A stretch of DNA of 6,075 nucleotides from Desulfobacteraceae bacterium 4572_19 (GCA_002084385.1 NBLS01000082.1:1-6075); one strand, 5' to 3'. Counted from the stretch's first letter, positions 1-5,995 are shown. The notes: a model not told the origin generated them from the sequence alone. Numbers and translations: made by a program.

Positions 1-1140
1 TACTCCCAGGTTAAACTAACTACTTTAATTCAGATTGCGGATATTACCGGAATATATGGATTATCGTTTATTGTAATTCTTGCAAATATTGTTGTATTTA
101 CCATTATACTTTGGCTTACCAACAAACAGTGGCAAGGAAAAAATATTAGTAAAAAAGATTGCATGATTTTTTTACTAATCCTACTTTTAATTATTACGGG
201 TGTTTATTTTTATGGCAAACAAAGAATCCAATCTATTGATAAGCAAATAAATAACGCCGTAAAAACAAAAATTGCCGTAATTCAAGGTAACATTGATCAA
301 ACACATAAATGGGATACTTCCTTTCAAGTAAGCTTAATAGAAAAATATATAAGACTTTCACAAGAAGCAAAAAATGCTGATTTAATTGTATGGCCCGAAA
401 CGGCAATTCCATTTTACTACTCTCACGACGAAGCATTAACCAAACTTGTAAACGATGGCATTAAAAAGTGTAACGCATGGTTTATACTCGGAAGCCCTTC
501 GTTTAAACGAGACAAAGAAAATATAAAATACTTTAATAGTGCGTTTCTTGTTGATCCAAATGAAAACGTACATGGGAGGTATGATAAATACCATCTTGTA
601 CCATTTGGTGAGTATGTTCCTTTTAGAAAATATTTCCCATTTCTTGGAAAAATAGTTGCTCAAGTCGGAGATTTCAGCTCTGGTTTGGAAGGGCATGCAT
701 TAAAATGGGAAAATAACAAACTTGGAATACAAACCTGTTTTGAAATAATTTTCCCAAACCTTTCAAGAGCAATAGTGAAAAATGGAGCCGGAATTATTAT
801 TAATATAACAAATGATGCATGGTTTGGGTACAGCAGTGCACCGTATCAACATTTTTCAATGGCTGTATTTCGAGCCATTGAAAATAGAAGAGTCCTTGTA
901 AGAGCCGCAAACACTGGTATAAGCGGATTTATAGATCCGGTGGGACGGGTTATTTCTATTACAAAACTTTTTAAAGAAGCGGTTGTGACAAATACTGTTC
1001 CTATGCTCTATAAACTCTCTTTATATACACGTTTTGGAGATTTTTTCACAATTGCTTGCATTATTATTACCCTTACTGTTATATTATTTAATTCTGATTT
1101 ATGGGATAAACTGAAAGTACATTTAAAAACAAAAAAGTAA
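1..1140 (+). CDS. lnt: Apolipoprotein N-acyltransferase, 3' part (5' end outside window)
   Basis: Lnt is an inner-membrane enzyme that N-acylates the terminal cysteine of diacylglyceryl-prolipoproteins, the last step of lipoprotein maturation, using phospholipid as acyl donor. The frame is open from base 1, so the ATG at 163 is internal. The first visible residues include the family signature QIADITGIYGLSFIVILAN. A hydrophobic segment follows (about residues 55-72 of the 379 visible). The nitrilase-like periplasmic domain comes next, with the expected catalytic triad: Glu133 in VWPETAIPF (codon 397-399), Lys196 in YDKYHLVPFGEY (586-588) and Cys246 in IQTCFEIIFP (736-738). Their spacing of 63 and 50 residues is close to that of E. 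coli Lnt (E267, K335, C387). A final transmembrane helix lies near residues 340-364 and is followed by a lysine-rich cytoplasmic tail, so the C-terminus looks complete. The identification is secure; only the N-terminal membrane helices are missing, because of the window edge. Confidence 0.96.
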   Translation, partial: YSQVKLTTLIQIADITGIYGLSFIVILANIVVFTIILWLTNKQWQGKNISKKDCMIFLLILLLIITGVYFYGKQRIQSIDKQINNAVKTKIAVIQGNIDQTHKWDTSFQVSLIEKYIRLSQEAKNADLIVWPETAIPFYYSHDEALTKLVNDGIKKCNAWFILGSPSFKRDKENIKYFNSAFLVDPNENVHGRYDKYHLVPFGEYVPFRKYFPFLGKIVAQVGDFSSGLEGHALKWENNKLGIQTCFEIIFPNLSRAIVKNGAGIIINITNDAWFGYSSAPYQHFSMAVFRAIENRRVLVRAANTGISGFIDPVGRVISITKLFKEAVVTNTVPMLYKLSLYTRFGDFFTIACIIITLTVILFNSDLWDKLKVHLKTKK

Positions 1141-1243
1141 GCGTTCACAATACATCATCTTCACATAAACAGCTTGGCATATATTAGGACAACTATTATA
1201 TGACAAGCTGTTTATGCGAATATAAGAACTTGTAAACGCTTAC
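1137..1243. repeat. Large imperfect inverted repeat downstream of lnt
   Basis: Two 47-nt arms (1137-1183 and 1197-1243) face each other around a 13-nt loop, with about 38 of 47 positions complementary by hand. The core is a perfect 13-bp match (CATAAACAGCTTG at 1164-1176 with 1204-1216). After one G/A mismatch there is a further 6-bp match (1178-1183 with 1197-1202). The outermost 14 nt pair at 13 of 14 positions (1137-1150 with 1230-1243), and the 13-nt stretches between core and tips pair poorly. The left tip overlaps the lnt stop codon. No T-tract follows the core, so it is not a standard intrinsic terminator. It could protect the 3' end of lnt mRNA or be a small non-autonomous mobile or palindromic repeat. 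Confidence 0.8.
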
Positions 1244-1285
1244 AAATATAAGATTACCGAAAAATCACATTTCTTGTTCGTGAAC
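1216..1285 (+). repeat. Dispersed ~70-nt intergenic repeat, copy 1
   Basis: This stretch matches 2954-3024 at about 66 of 71 aligned columns, with four substitutions and one single-base indel. It contains a near-perfect 16-nt palindrome (TTGTAAACGCTTACAA, 1230-1245) and ends in a short inverted repeat, GTTCGTGAAC (1276-1285). It contains no open frame of note. It lies between the lnt hairpin and the prfB ribosome binding site, so any promoter for prfB would have to be inside or beside it; no convincing -35/-10 pair was seen. Its function is unknown. Confidence 0.85.
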
Positions 1286-1302
1286 GGTTAACAAAAAAAG
1301 TT

Positions 1303-1308
1303 AAGGAG
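1303..1308 (+). promoter_or_regulatory. Ribosome binding site of prfB
   Basis: AAGGAG lies 6 nt before the ATG at 1315. This fixes the prfB start in the zero frame, ahead of the internal stop, and argues against a start at the later TTG at 1418. Confidence 0.85.
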
Positions 1309-1314
1309 TAAAAT

Positions 1315-2407
1315 ATGGCTTCAGAGTATAAGCAGGCAGTAAAAGAAATACATGTTAAACTAAATCAATTACGGAGTTGCCTTTGACCCTGACGGCAAAC
1401 AACACAGATTAAACGAGTTGGAATCAATAATAGCAAATCAGACTTTTTGGGATAATCCTGATGCTACGACCCCGATTTTAAGAGAGAGAACGACTATTTC
1501 AGGATTTCTTGATATCTGGAATAAACTCAATGATGATTTGGAAGAGTGTGAAATTCTTTATCAACTTGCCATAGATGAAGCTGATAAATCAGTAATTCAG
1601 GATGTTGGACAGCAGATTAAAGAGATTGAAAAAAAGTTAAAAAAGTTTTCAATTGATATTATGTTAAATGGCGAAGATGATAATTGTAACGCTATTTTTT
1701 CCATAAACGCAGGAGCCGGGGGGACAGATTCCCAAGACTGGGCAGAAATGCTATTTCGCATGTACACTCGCTGGGTTAATCAAAAGGGATTTAAATATAA
1801 ACTTATTGATTTTCAACCAGGTGATGAAGCCGGTTTAAAAAGTACTACTTTCACAATAAGCGGAGAGAATGCCTTTGGTTATTTAAAAGTTGAAACCGGT
1901 GTTCATCGACTGATACGCATTTCGCCTTTTAATGCCAGTGGAAAAAGACATACTTCCTTTGCATCGGTTTTTGTATATCCGGAGTTAAGCAACGAAATAG
2001 TTGTGGATATCGAAGATAAAGATTTAAGAGTTGATGTATTTCGGGCAAGTGGTGCCGGCGGACAACATGTTAATAAAACAAGCAGTGCCATTAGAATAAC
2101 CCATCTTCCAACCGGCATCGTTGTTCAATGTCAGCAGGAAGCTTCTCAGCACAGAAACAGGGAAATTGCCTTAAAGGTACTTCTTTCACGATTATATCAA
2201 TTGGAAAAACGCAAATTGGACGATAAGATGCAAGAACTTCATGACGAAAAGGATGATATTGCATGGGGTAGTCAAATAAGAACATATATTCTTCATCCTT
2301 ATCAAATGGTAAAAGATCATAGATTAGGACTTGATATTGGAGATGTAAACAGCGTCTTGGATGGTGCAATTGATCCGTTTATTGAAGGAGCTCTTCTTGC
2401 CGGATAG
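1315..2407 (+). CDS. prfB: Peptide chain release factor 2, with programmed +1 frameshift
   Basis: RF2 recognises UGA and UAA stop codons in the ribosomal A site and triggers peptidyl-tRNA hydrolysis. The zero frame runs from ATG 1315 for 23 codons to TGA 1384-1386. Translation resumes one base on, at GAC 1385, and continues to TAG 2405-2407. The product is 363 residues, against 365 in E. coli. After the shift the protein reads DPDGKQHRLNELESIIANQ, a normal RF2 N-terminus. Key motifs are SPF at residues 203-205 (the RF2 stop-codon recognition tripeptide, in RISPFNASGKRH) and GGQ at 248-250 (catalytic, in ASGAGGQHVNKT, codons 2057-2065). The conserved AGAGGTDSQDWAEML stretch is also present. 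All are close to E. coli numbering. The gene lies 174 nt after lnt. The shift is autoregulatory: scarce RF2 slows termination at the TGA and favours frameshifting. The coordinates given span both frames; read without the shift the gene looks broken, which is not the case. Confidence 0.96.
1372..1387 (+). promoter_or_regulatory. RF2 programmed +1 frameshift site
   Basis: The site reads CGGAGTTGCCTTTGAC. The slippery CTT (1381-1383) is followed by the zero-frame TGA (1384-1386) and a C, the classic CTT-TGA-C arrangement. A Shine-Dalgarno-like GGAG at 1373-1376 lies just upstream. Against an anti-SD complement of GGAGGTG, the element sits in the same register as the E. coli AGGGGG-TAT site, with one mismatch at -4 relative to CTT. 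A second zero-frame TGA follows at 1390-1392 and would back up termination when no shift occurs. Confidence 0.93.
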
Positions 2408-2424
2408 TTTACACTGCATAGCTT

Positions 2425-2464
2425 ACCATGGTCAATAATACGCCTCAACAAAACATGAAAGTTT
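2425..2464 (+). repeat. Degenerate direct repeat, copy A (77-nt offset)
   Basis: This stretch matches 2502-2541 at 31 of 40 positions without gaps, including shared ACCATGG, TACGCC and CAACAAAA blocks. It sits in the spacer after prfB. Its parallel reading frame carries a TAA at the point where copy B carries a TAG, so neither copy provides a coding start for the HD gene. It looks like a decayed tandem duplication. Confidence 0.6.
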
Positions 2465-2501
2465 TTGTAACACAGCATTTTATGGAGATTTTCATATAAC
2501 C

Positions 2502-2541
2502 ACCATGGCAGATAGTACGCCACAACAAAAAATAAAAATCT
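2502..2541 (+). repeat. Degenerate direct repeat, copy B (77-nt offset)
   Basis: This is the partner of 2425-2464. It runs straight into the readable part of the HD-domain frame: TAG at 2513-2515, then in-frame codons for YATTKNKNL, then recognisable HD-family sequence. The broken 5' end of the HD gene therefore lies inside this duplicated segment. Confidence 0.6.
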
Positions 2542-2953
2542 AACATTAATTTATGAGGCTGCAATATTGCATGACATAGGAATTTTTCGTACAAATGCTC
2601 CAGGTCTTGATTGTAATGGTAACCTTCCTTATATCTGTCACGGATATATAGGAAGAGATATTATGGAACAACTTGGATATCCCAAACATGCTTTAATTTG
2701 TGAACGTCATGTAGGAACAGGAATTACAACAGAAGATATAAAAAAAAACAAACTTCCTTTGCCTGTTCGAAATATGATGCCGGAAACTTTGGAAGAAAAA
2801 ATTATATGTTATGCAGATAAATTTTACTCCAAGGAACCTAACTCTCTTACAAATGAAAAATCAGTTGAAAGTATTATAAAAGAGTTGCAACAATTTGGAA
2901 ATTTACAAGTTGCAAGGTTTTATAAATTAATGGAATTATTACATTTTGCGTAA
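2516..2953 (+). pseudogene. HD-domain phosphohydrolase, 5'-truncated
   Basis: The family is a metal-dependent HD hydrolase of the small HDIG type; its substrate is unknown. The frame is open from 2516 (just after TAG 2513-2515) to TAA 2951-2953, 145 codons. Recognisable sequence is IYEAAILHDIGIF (the HD doublet at residues 19-20 of this frame), PYICHGYIGRDIM, ALICERHVGTGIT, KLPLPVRNM and CYADKFYSKEP. The last contains the likely final metal-ligand Asp at residue 101. Relatives, from memory, are about 170-190 residues and begin with some 45-50 residues that include the first metal-ligand His. That part is absent: upstream the same frame has TGA, TAA and TAG stops, and the other two frames show no matching residues. 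No ATG precedes the HD motif in frame. A TTG at 2567 with GAGG at 2555-2558 could initiate translation, but the product would lack the first His and be catalytically doubtful. The body of the frame shows no further damage, so the loss may be recent or a short product may still be made. Confidence 0.7.
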
Positions 2954-3024
2954 GCGAATATAAGGCACTTGTAAACGCTTACAAATATGAAATTACCGAA
3001 AAATCACATTTCCTGTTCGTGAAC
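2954..3024 (+). repeat. Dispersed ~70-nt intergenic repeat, copy 2
   Basis: This is the second copy of the element at 1216-1285, and it begins immediately after the TAA of the HD frame. It holds the identical 16-nt palindrome TTGTAAACGCTTACAA at 2969-2984. At its end TGTTCGTGAACA forms 5-bp arms around GT, slightly more symmetrical than in copy 1. Seven bases across the HD stop codon (GTAAGCG, 2950-2956) are complementary to CGCTTAC at 2976-2982, so the transcript could fold back over the stop codon. Confidence 0.85.
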
Positions 3025-3109
3025 AATTACCATCTTATTTAAGGGTTCATAAAAAAACTTAAAAAAACAATTGCATATTTATAACAACTCTGTTTTAATA
3101 CTTGGTTTA
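3025..3109. other. Gene-free AT-rich spacer, no clear signal
   Basis: This is the middle of the 322-nt gap between the HD frame and serC (2954-3275). It is poly-A/T rich without a coding frame. A weak promoter-like pair, TTGCAT at 3071-3076 and TTTAAT at 3094-3099 with a 17-nt gap, is the best I can find. In such AT-rich sequence that match could easily be chance, so I do not call it a promoter. Confidence 0.3.
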
Positions 3110-3192
3110 GTTTTAAAATAATAAGTTTTCAGGCGGGACAGACCTGCTCTGTTTTTAAAATAATAAACTTTCAGGCAGGACAGACCTGCCTG
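3110..3192 (+). repeat. Two tandem ~41-nt hairpin-bearing units upstream of serC
   Basis: Unit 1 (3110-3150) and unit 2 (3151-3191) are nearly identical apart from about three substitutions and a one-base shift at each end. Each starts with GTTTT(T)AAAATAATAA and ends with a GC-rich inverted repeat around an ACAGA loop. The units abut directly with no spacer. The GC-rich arms stand out sharply from the AT-rich surroundings, as expected for terminator or REP-like elements. Confidence 0.85.
3130..3156 (+). terminator. Probable intrinsic terminator (first hairpin)
   Basis: CAGGCGGG (3130-3137) pairs with CCTGCTCTG (3143-3151) around the loop ACAGA, with one G-U pair and one bulged U in RNA. Five Ts follow at 3152-3156. 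It would end transcription coming from the prfB/HD side and insulate serC-serA. Confidence 0.6.
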
Positions 3193-3195
3193 TTT
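3172..3195 (+). terminator. Possible second intrinsic terminator hairpin
   Basis: CAGGCAGG (3172-3179) and CCTGCCTG (3185-3192) form a perfect 8-bp stem with the loop ACAGA, followed by TTT then AATATTT. The stem is better than the first but the T-tract is poorer. The perfect symmetry with AT-rich flanks on both sides means it might also act on the opposite strand. Confidence 0.5.
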
Positions 3196-3262
3196 AATAT
3201 TTAGTACCATAAATTTTAATTTTTTTCAAATACTTAAGTAGTGTTCTTTAGTATGAAAAACA

Positions 3263-3267
3263 AGGAG
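3263..3267 (+). promoter_or_regulatory. Ribosome binding site deciding the serC start
   Basis: AGGAG lies 8 nt before the ATG at 3276 but only 2 nt before the ATG at 3270. The spacing favours 3276 as the true start, which also removes two residues that relatives lack. Confidence 0.75.
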
Positions 3268-3275
3268 AAATGCAA

Positions 3276-4364
3276 ATGAGTCAGGACAGAATTTTTAATT
3301 TTAATGCAGGGCCTGCGGCTCTTCCTCTTCCCGTCCTGGAAGAAATCAAAGAATCATTCCTTAATTACAAAGGATGCGGTATGTCGGTTACCGAGATAAG
3401 TCACCGGTCAAAATGGTTTGATGAAATCATAAATGATGCTGTAACTAGAACAAAAAGACTCTTGAAAATCGGCGATGAATTCCATGTTCTTTTTCTTCAG
3501 GGCGGAGCCAGTATGCAGTTTGCCATGCTTCCCATGAATTTTCTTGCAAATAGTGGTTCTGCTGATTATGTTAATACGGGAACATGGTCAACAAAAGCTA
3601 TAAAAGAAGTGGAAATTCAAGGTAAAAACATCAACGTTGTTGCATCTTCTGAAGATGAAAATTTTTCTTATATTCCCCAGAATATTAATTTTAACAGTGA
3701 TGCAGTTTATGCACATATCACATCCAACAATACAATAAAGGGAACCCAGTGGGGATCGTTTCCAGATACAGGAAAAGTACCAATAATTTCTGATATGTCA
3801 TCTGATATTATGTCCCGCCCCCTTGATATGGATAAATTTGGTTTAATTTATGCCGGTGCCCAAAAAAATATCGGGCCTGCAGGTGCGTGTATGGTAATTA
3901 TCAGGGATGATATGCTGAAACTTGTACAAGATAATATTCCATCCATGTTAAAATATACAACTTACTCTTCAAAAAATTCCATGTATAACACACCACCTTG
4001 CTTTGTTATTTATACAATTCAACTTGTAATGAAATGGATTGAAGAAACAATAGGCGGTCTTGAAAATATGGAAAAACTAAATCAGGAAAAAGCCGGAAAG
4101 CTTTATTCTTTTTTTGATTCCAGCAGTTTTTATACGGGAACAGCAAGAAAAGACAGCCGTTCTTTAATGAACGTAACTTTCAGACTCCCAAGTGAAGAAC
4201 TGGAAAAACTATTTATTGAAGAAGCAACAAAAAGTAATCTTGGCGGTCTTAAGGGACACCGTTCAGTAGGTGGGTGCAGAGCATCCATTTACAATGCAAC
4301 AACCATGGAAGGCATTGATGCCATAATGGATTTTATGAAAACCTTTGAAAAAGAAAAAGGGTAG
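3276..4364 (+). CDS. serC: Phosphoserine aminotransferase
   Basis: SerC is a cytoplasmic PLP enzyme that converts 3-phosphohydroxypyruvate and glutamate to 3-phosphoserine and 2-oxoglutarate, the second step of serine synthesis. In many bacteria it also serves pyridoxal phosphate synthesis. From the chosen start the protein is 362 residues, the same as E. coli SerC. It opens with MSQDRIFNFNAGPAALPLP, the class hallmark. PLP-related motifs are GGAS (residues 76-79), HITSNNTIKGTQW (147-159), SDMSSD (172-177) and the Schiff-base lysine Lys197 in YAGAQKNIGPAG (codon 3864-3866; E. coli Lys198). Near the C-terminus is GLKGHRSVGGCRASIYNA, including the conserved substrate-binding HR. An alternative ATG at 3270 would add two residues but is too close to the ribosome binding site. 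serA follows after 50 nt on the same strand and carries the preceding pathway step, so the two are almost certainly co-transcribed. No truncation or missing residue was seen. Confidence 0.97.
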   Translation: MSQDRIFNFNAGPAALPLPVLEEIKESFLNYKGCGMSVTEISHRSKWFDEIINDAVTRTKRLLKIGDEFHVLFLQGGASMQFAMLPMNFLANSGSADYVNTGTWSTKAIKEVEIQGKNINVVASSEDENFSYIPQNINFNSDAVYAHITSNNTIKGTQWGSFPDTGKVPIISDMSSDIMSRPLDMDKFGLIYAGAQKNIGPAGACMVIIRDDMLKLVQDNIPSMLKYTTYSSKNSMYNTPPCFVIYTIQLVMKWIEETIGGLENMEKLNQEKAGKLYSFFDSSSFYTGTARKDSRSLMNVTFRLPSEELEKLFIEEATKSNLGGLKGHRSVGGCRASIYNATTMEGIDAIMDFMKTFEKEKG

Positions 4365-4402
4365 TGTGGGAAGTCTTAAAATAACCTTGCAAATTATACA
4401 AT

Positions 4403-4408
4403 AAGGAA
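4403..4408 (+). promoter_or_regulatory. Ribosome binding site of serA
   Basis: AAGGAA sits 6 nt before the ATG at 4415. The serC-serA gap (4365-4414) shows no hairpin with a T-tract, consistent with read-through from serC. Confidence 0.75.
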
Positions 4409-4414
4409 TAATAA

Positions 4415-5995
4415 ATGAAAGTTTTAATTAGTGATAATCTTGGAGATGTTGGAGTAAAAATATTCCAGGAAGAGGATGGAATAGAAGTTGACGTAAAAAC
4501 CGGTCTTGCACCCGAAGAGTTAAAAAAAATAATTGGTAATTATGACGGTCTTGCAATTCGTAGTGCCACAAACGTTACAGAAGATTTATTAGAAGCTGCT
4601 ACTAATTTGAAAGTAGTAGGACGTGCGGGCATAGGTCTTGACAATGTTGATATTCCTGCTGCAACAAAACACGGTGTTGCGGTAATGAATACACCCGGTG
4701 GAAATACAGTAACAACAGCAGAACATGCAATAGCCATGATAATGGCACTTACAAGAAATATCCCCATGGGAACAGCATCTTTAAAAGATGGTCGCTGGGA
4801 TAAGAAAAAACTCCAGGGAAGGGAAATATTTAATAAAACTCTTGGCGTAATCGGTTATGGGAATATAGGTTCCATCGTTGCTGACCGTGCCAGAGGTTTA
4901 AAAATGAATGTAATTATTTTTGATCCCAATGTTGCACCGGAGCAAATAGATAAAGCCGGTTTTAAAGGTGTTACATTAGAAGAATTATATAAACGTTCTG
5001 ACTATATCACAATACATGTACCAAAAATCAAACAGACAACCAACCTTCTTAATAAAGATGCTTTCAATCAAATGAAAGATGGTGTGATGATTGTAAACTG
5101 TGCCAGAGGAGGCATAATAAATGAAGAAGATCTTGCTGATGCGTTAAAATCTGGCAAAGTAGCAGGAGCTGCTCTTGATGTTTTTGCAACAGAACCTCCC
5201 GGAAAATCTCCACTTTTTGATTTTGATAATGTAATTGCAACTCCCCATCTTGGAGCATCCACATTAGAAGCACAAACCAATGTTGCTGTTGCAGTTGCAA
5301 ACCAGATTATCCAATATTTAAAATATGATACTGTAATTAATGCTGTTAACGTACCGTCGGTAACGGGAGATCTTCTAATAAAATTAGAACCGTTTCTTAC
5401 ACTATCTGATAGAATTGGGTGTATGCAGGCACAACTTGCAAAGGGTCATTTAAAAGAAATAACTATTGAATATACCGGAGATTTTTTAAATCTTGACCTT
5501 GCACCGGTTACAACCGCAGCTGTAAAGGGCATACTTACTCCCCTTGTAAAATATAATGTAAACTCAGTAAATGCACTCTCTCTTGCTCGTGAAATGGGCA
5601 TTAAAGTTACCGAAACAAAAAGTGATGAATCATGGAACTTTACAAATAAGATTACCATGAAGCTTATTACCTCGGAATCTGAAAATATCGTTGCCGGCAC
5701 AATTTTTGGTAAAAACGATCCAAGAATAGTTAGAATAAATAATTTTAGATTGGAAGTTATCCCCAAGGGTCATCTTGCACTTATTCATAATGTTGATAAA
5801 CCGGGCTCCATTGGCAGTATAGGTGCTACACTTGGTACTTACAATATTAATATTGAACGAATGACGGTAGGACGCGAAGATGACGGAGAGAGAAATATTA
5901 TTTTTCTAAAAACCGACGCACCTATTACAGATGATATCGCAAAAATAATGTGTGATTTACCACTTGTTAATACTGTTACCACCTTAGAACTGTAA
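4415..5995 (+). CDS. serA: D-3-phosphoglycerate dehydrogenase, long form with ACT domain
   Basis: SerA oxidises 3-phosphoglycerate to 3-phosphohydroxypyruvate with NAD+, the entry step of phosphorylated serine synthesis. The protein is 526 residues, matching the long (type 1) form with an extra domain rather than the 410-residue E. coli type. Domain order: split substrate-binding domain (about 1-97 and 290-316); NAD-binding domain (about 98-289) with GYGNIG (glycines 147, 149 and 152) and Asp170 at the end of the next strand, favouring NAD over NADP; an intervening domain (about 318-447) of the allosteric substrate-binding kind; and a C-terminal ACT domain (about 453-526, HNVDKPGSIGSIGATLGTYN). 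Catalytic residues are Arg231 in NCARGG, Glu260 in FATEPPG and His278 in TPHLGAS. ACT domains commonly bind serine for feedback inhibition in this family, but whether this protein is inhibited cannot be read from sequence. It is the last gene before a strong terminator. Confidence 0.97.
   Translation: MKVLISDNLGDVGVKIFQEEDGIEVDVKTGLAPEELKKIIGNYDGLAIRSATNVTEDLLEAATNLKVVGRAGIGLDNVDIPAATKHGVAVMNTPGGNTVTTAEHAIAMIMALTRNIPMGTASLKDGRWDKKKLQGREIFNKTLGVIGYGNIGSIVADRARGLKMNVIIFDPNVAPEQIDKAGFKGVTLEELYKRSDYITIHVPKIKQTTNLLNKDAFNQMKDGVMIVNCARGGIINEEDLADALKSGKVAGAALDVFATEPPGKSPLFDFDNVIATPHLGASTLEAQTNVAVAVANQIIQYLKYDTVINAVNVPSVTGDLLIKLEPFLTLSDRIGCMQAQLAKGHLKEITIEYTGDFLNLDLAPVTTAAVKGILTPLVKYNVNSVNALSLAREMGIKVTETKSDESWNFTNKITMKLITSESENIVAGTIFGKNDPRIVRINNFRLEVIPKGHLALIHNVDKPGSIGSIGATLGTYNINIERMTVGREDDGERNIIFLKTDAPITDDIAKIMCDLPLVNTVTTLEL

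Noticed and set aside
1164..1216. Intrinsic terminator for lnt
   Set aside because: The stem is strong, but GCGAATATAAG follows instead of a T-tract, and the symmetry extends far beyond a terminator stem. It is reported as an inverted repeat.
1384..1386. In-frame TGA suggesting that prfB is a pseudogene, or that the gene starts at TTG 1418
   Set aside because: CTT-TGA-C with an SD-like element upstream is the standard RF2 frameshift site. The sequence on both sides is normal RF2, and a good ribosome binding site precedes ATG 1315.
2513..2515. TAG before the HD frame read as pyrrolysine or read-through
   Set aside because: The same frame also has TAA and TGA a few codons further upstream and no HD-family residues before the TAG, so decoding it would not restore the protein.
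3110..3192. Two repeats as a small CRISPR array
   Set aside because: The units abut directly without spacers, and there are only two. They are hairpin-bearing tandem repeats.
3225..3254. serC promoter (TTCAAA, 18 nt, TAGTAT)
   Set aside because: Only four of six bases match in each box, and transcription would start almost on the ribosome binding site. Chance matches are common in this AT-rich stretch.
5064..5300. Minus-strand open frames over serA, and similar ones over lnt, prfB and serC
   Set aside because: They lie wholly inside well-supported genes, have low-complexity or biased composition, and show no recognisable domain. They are antisense shadows.
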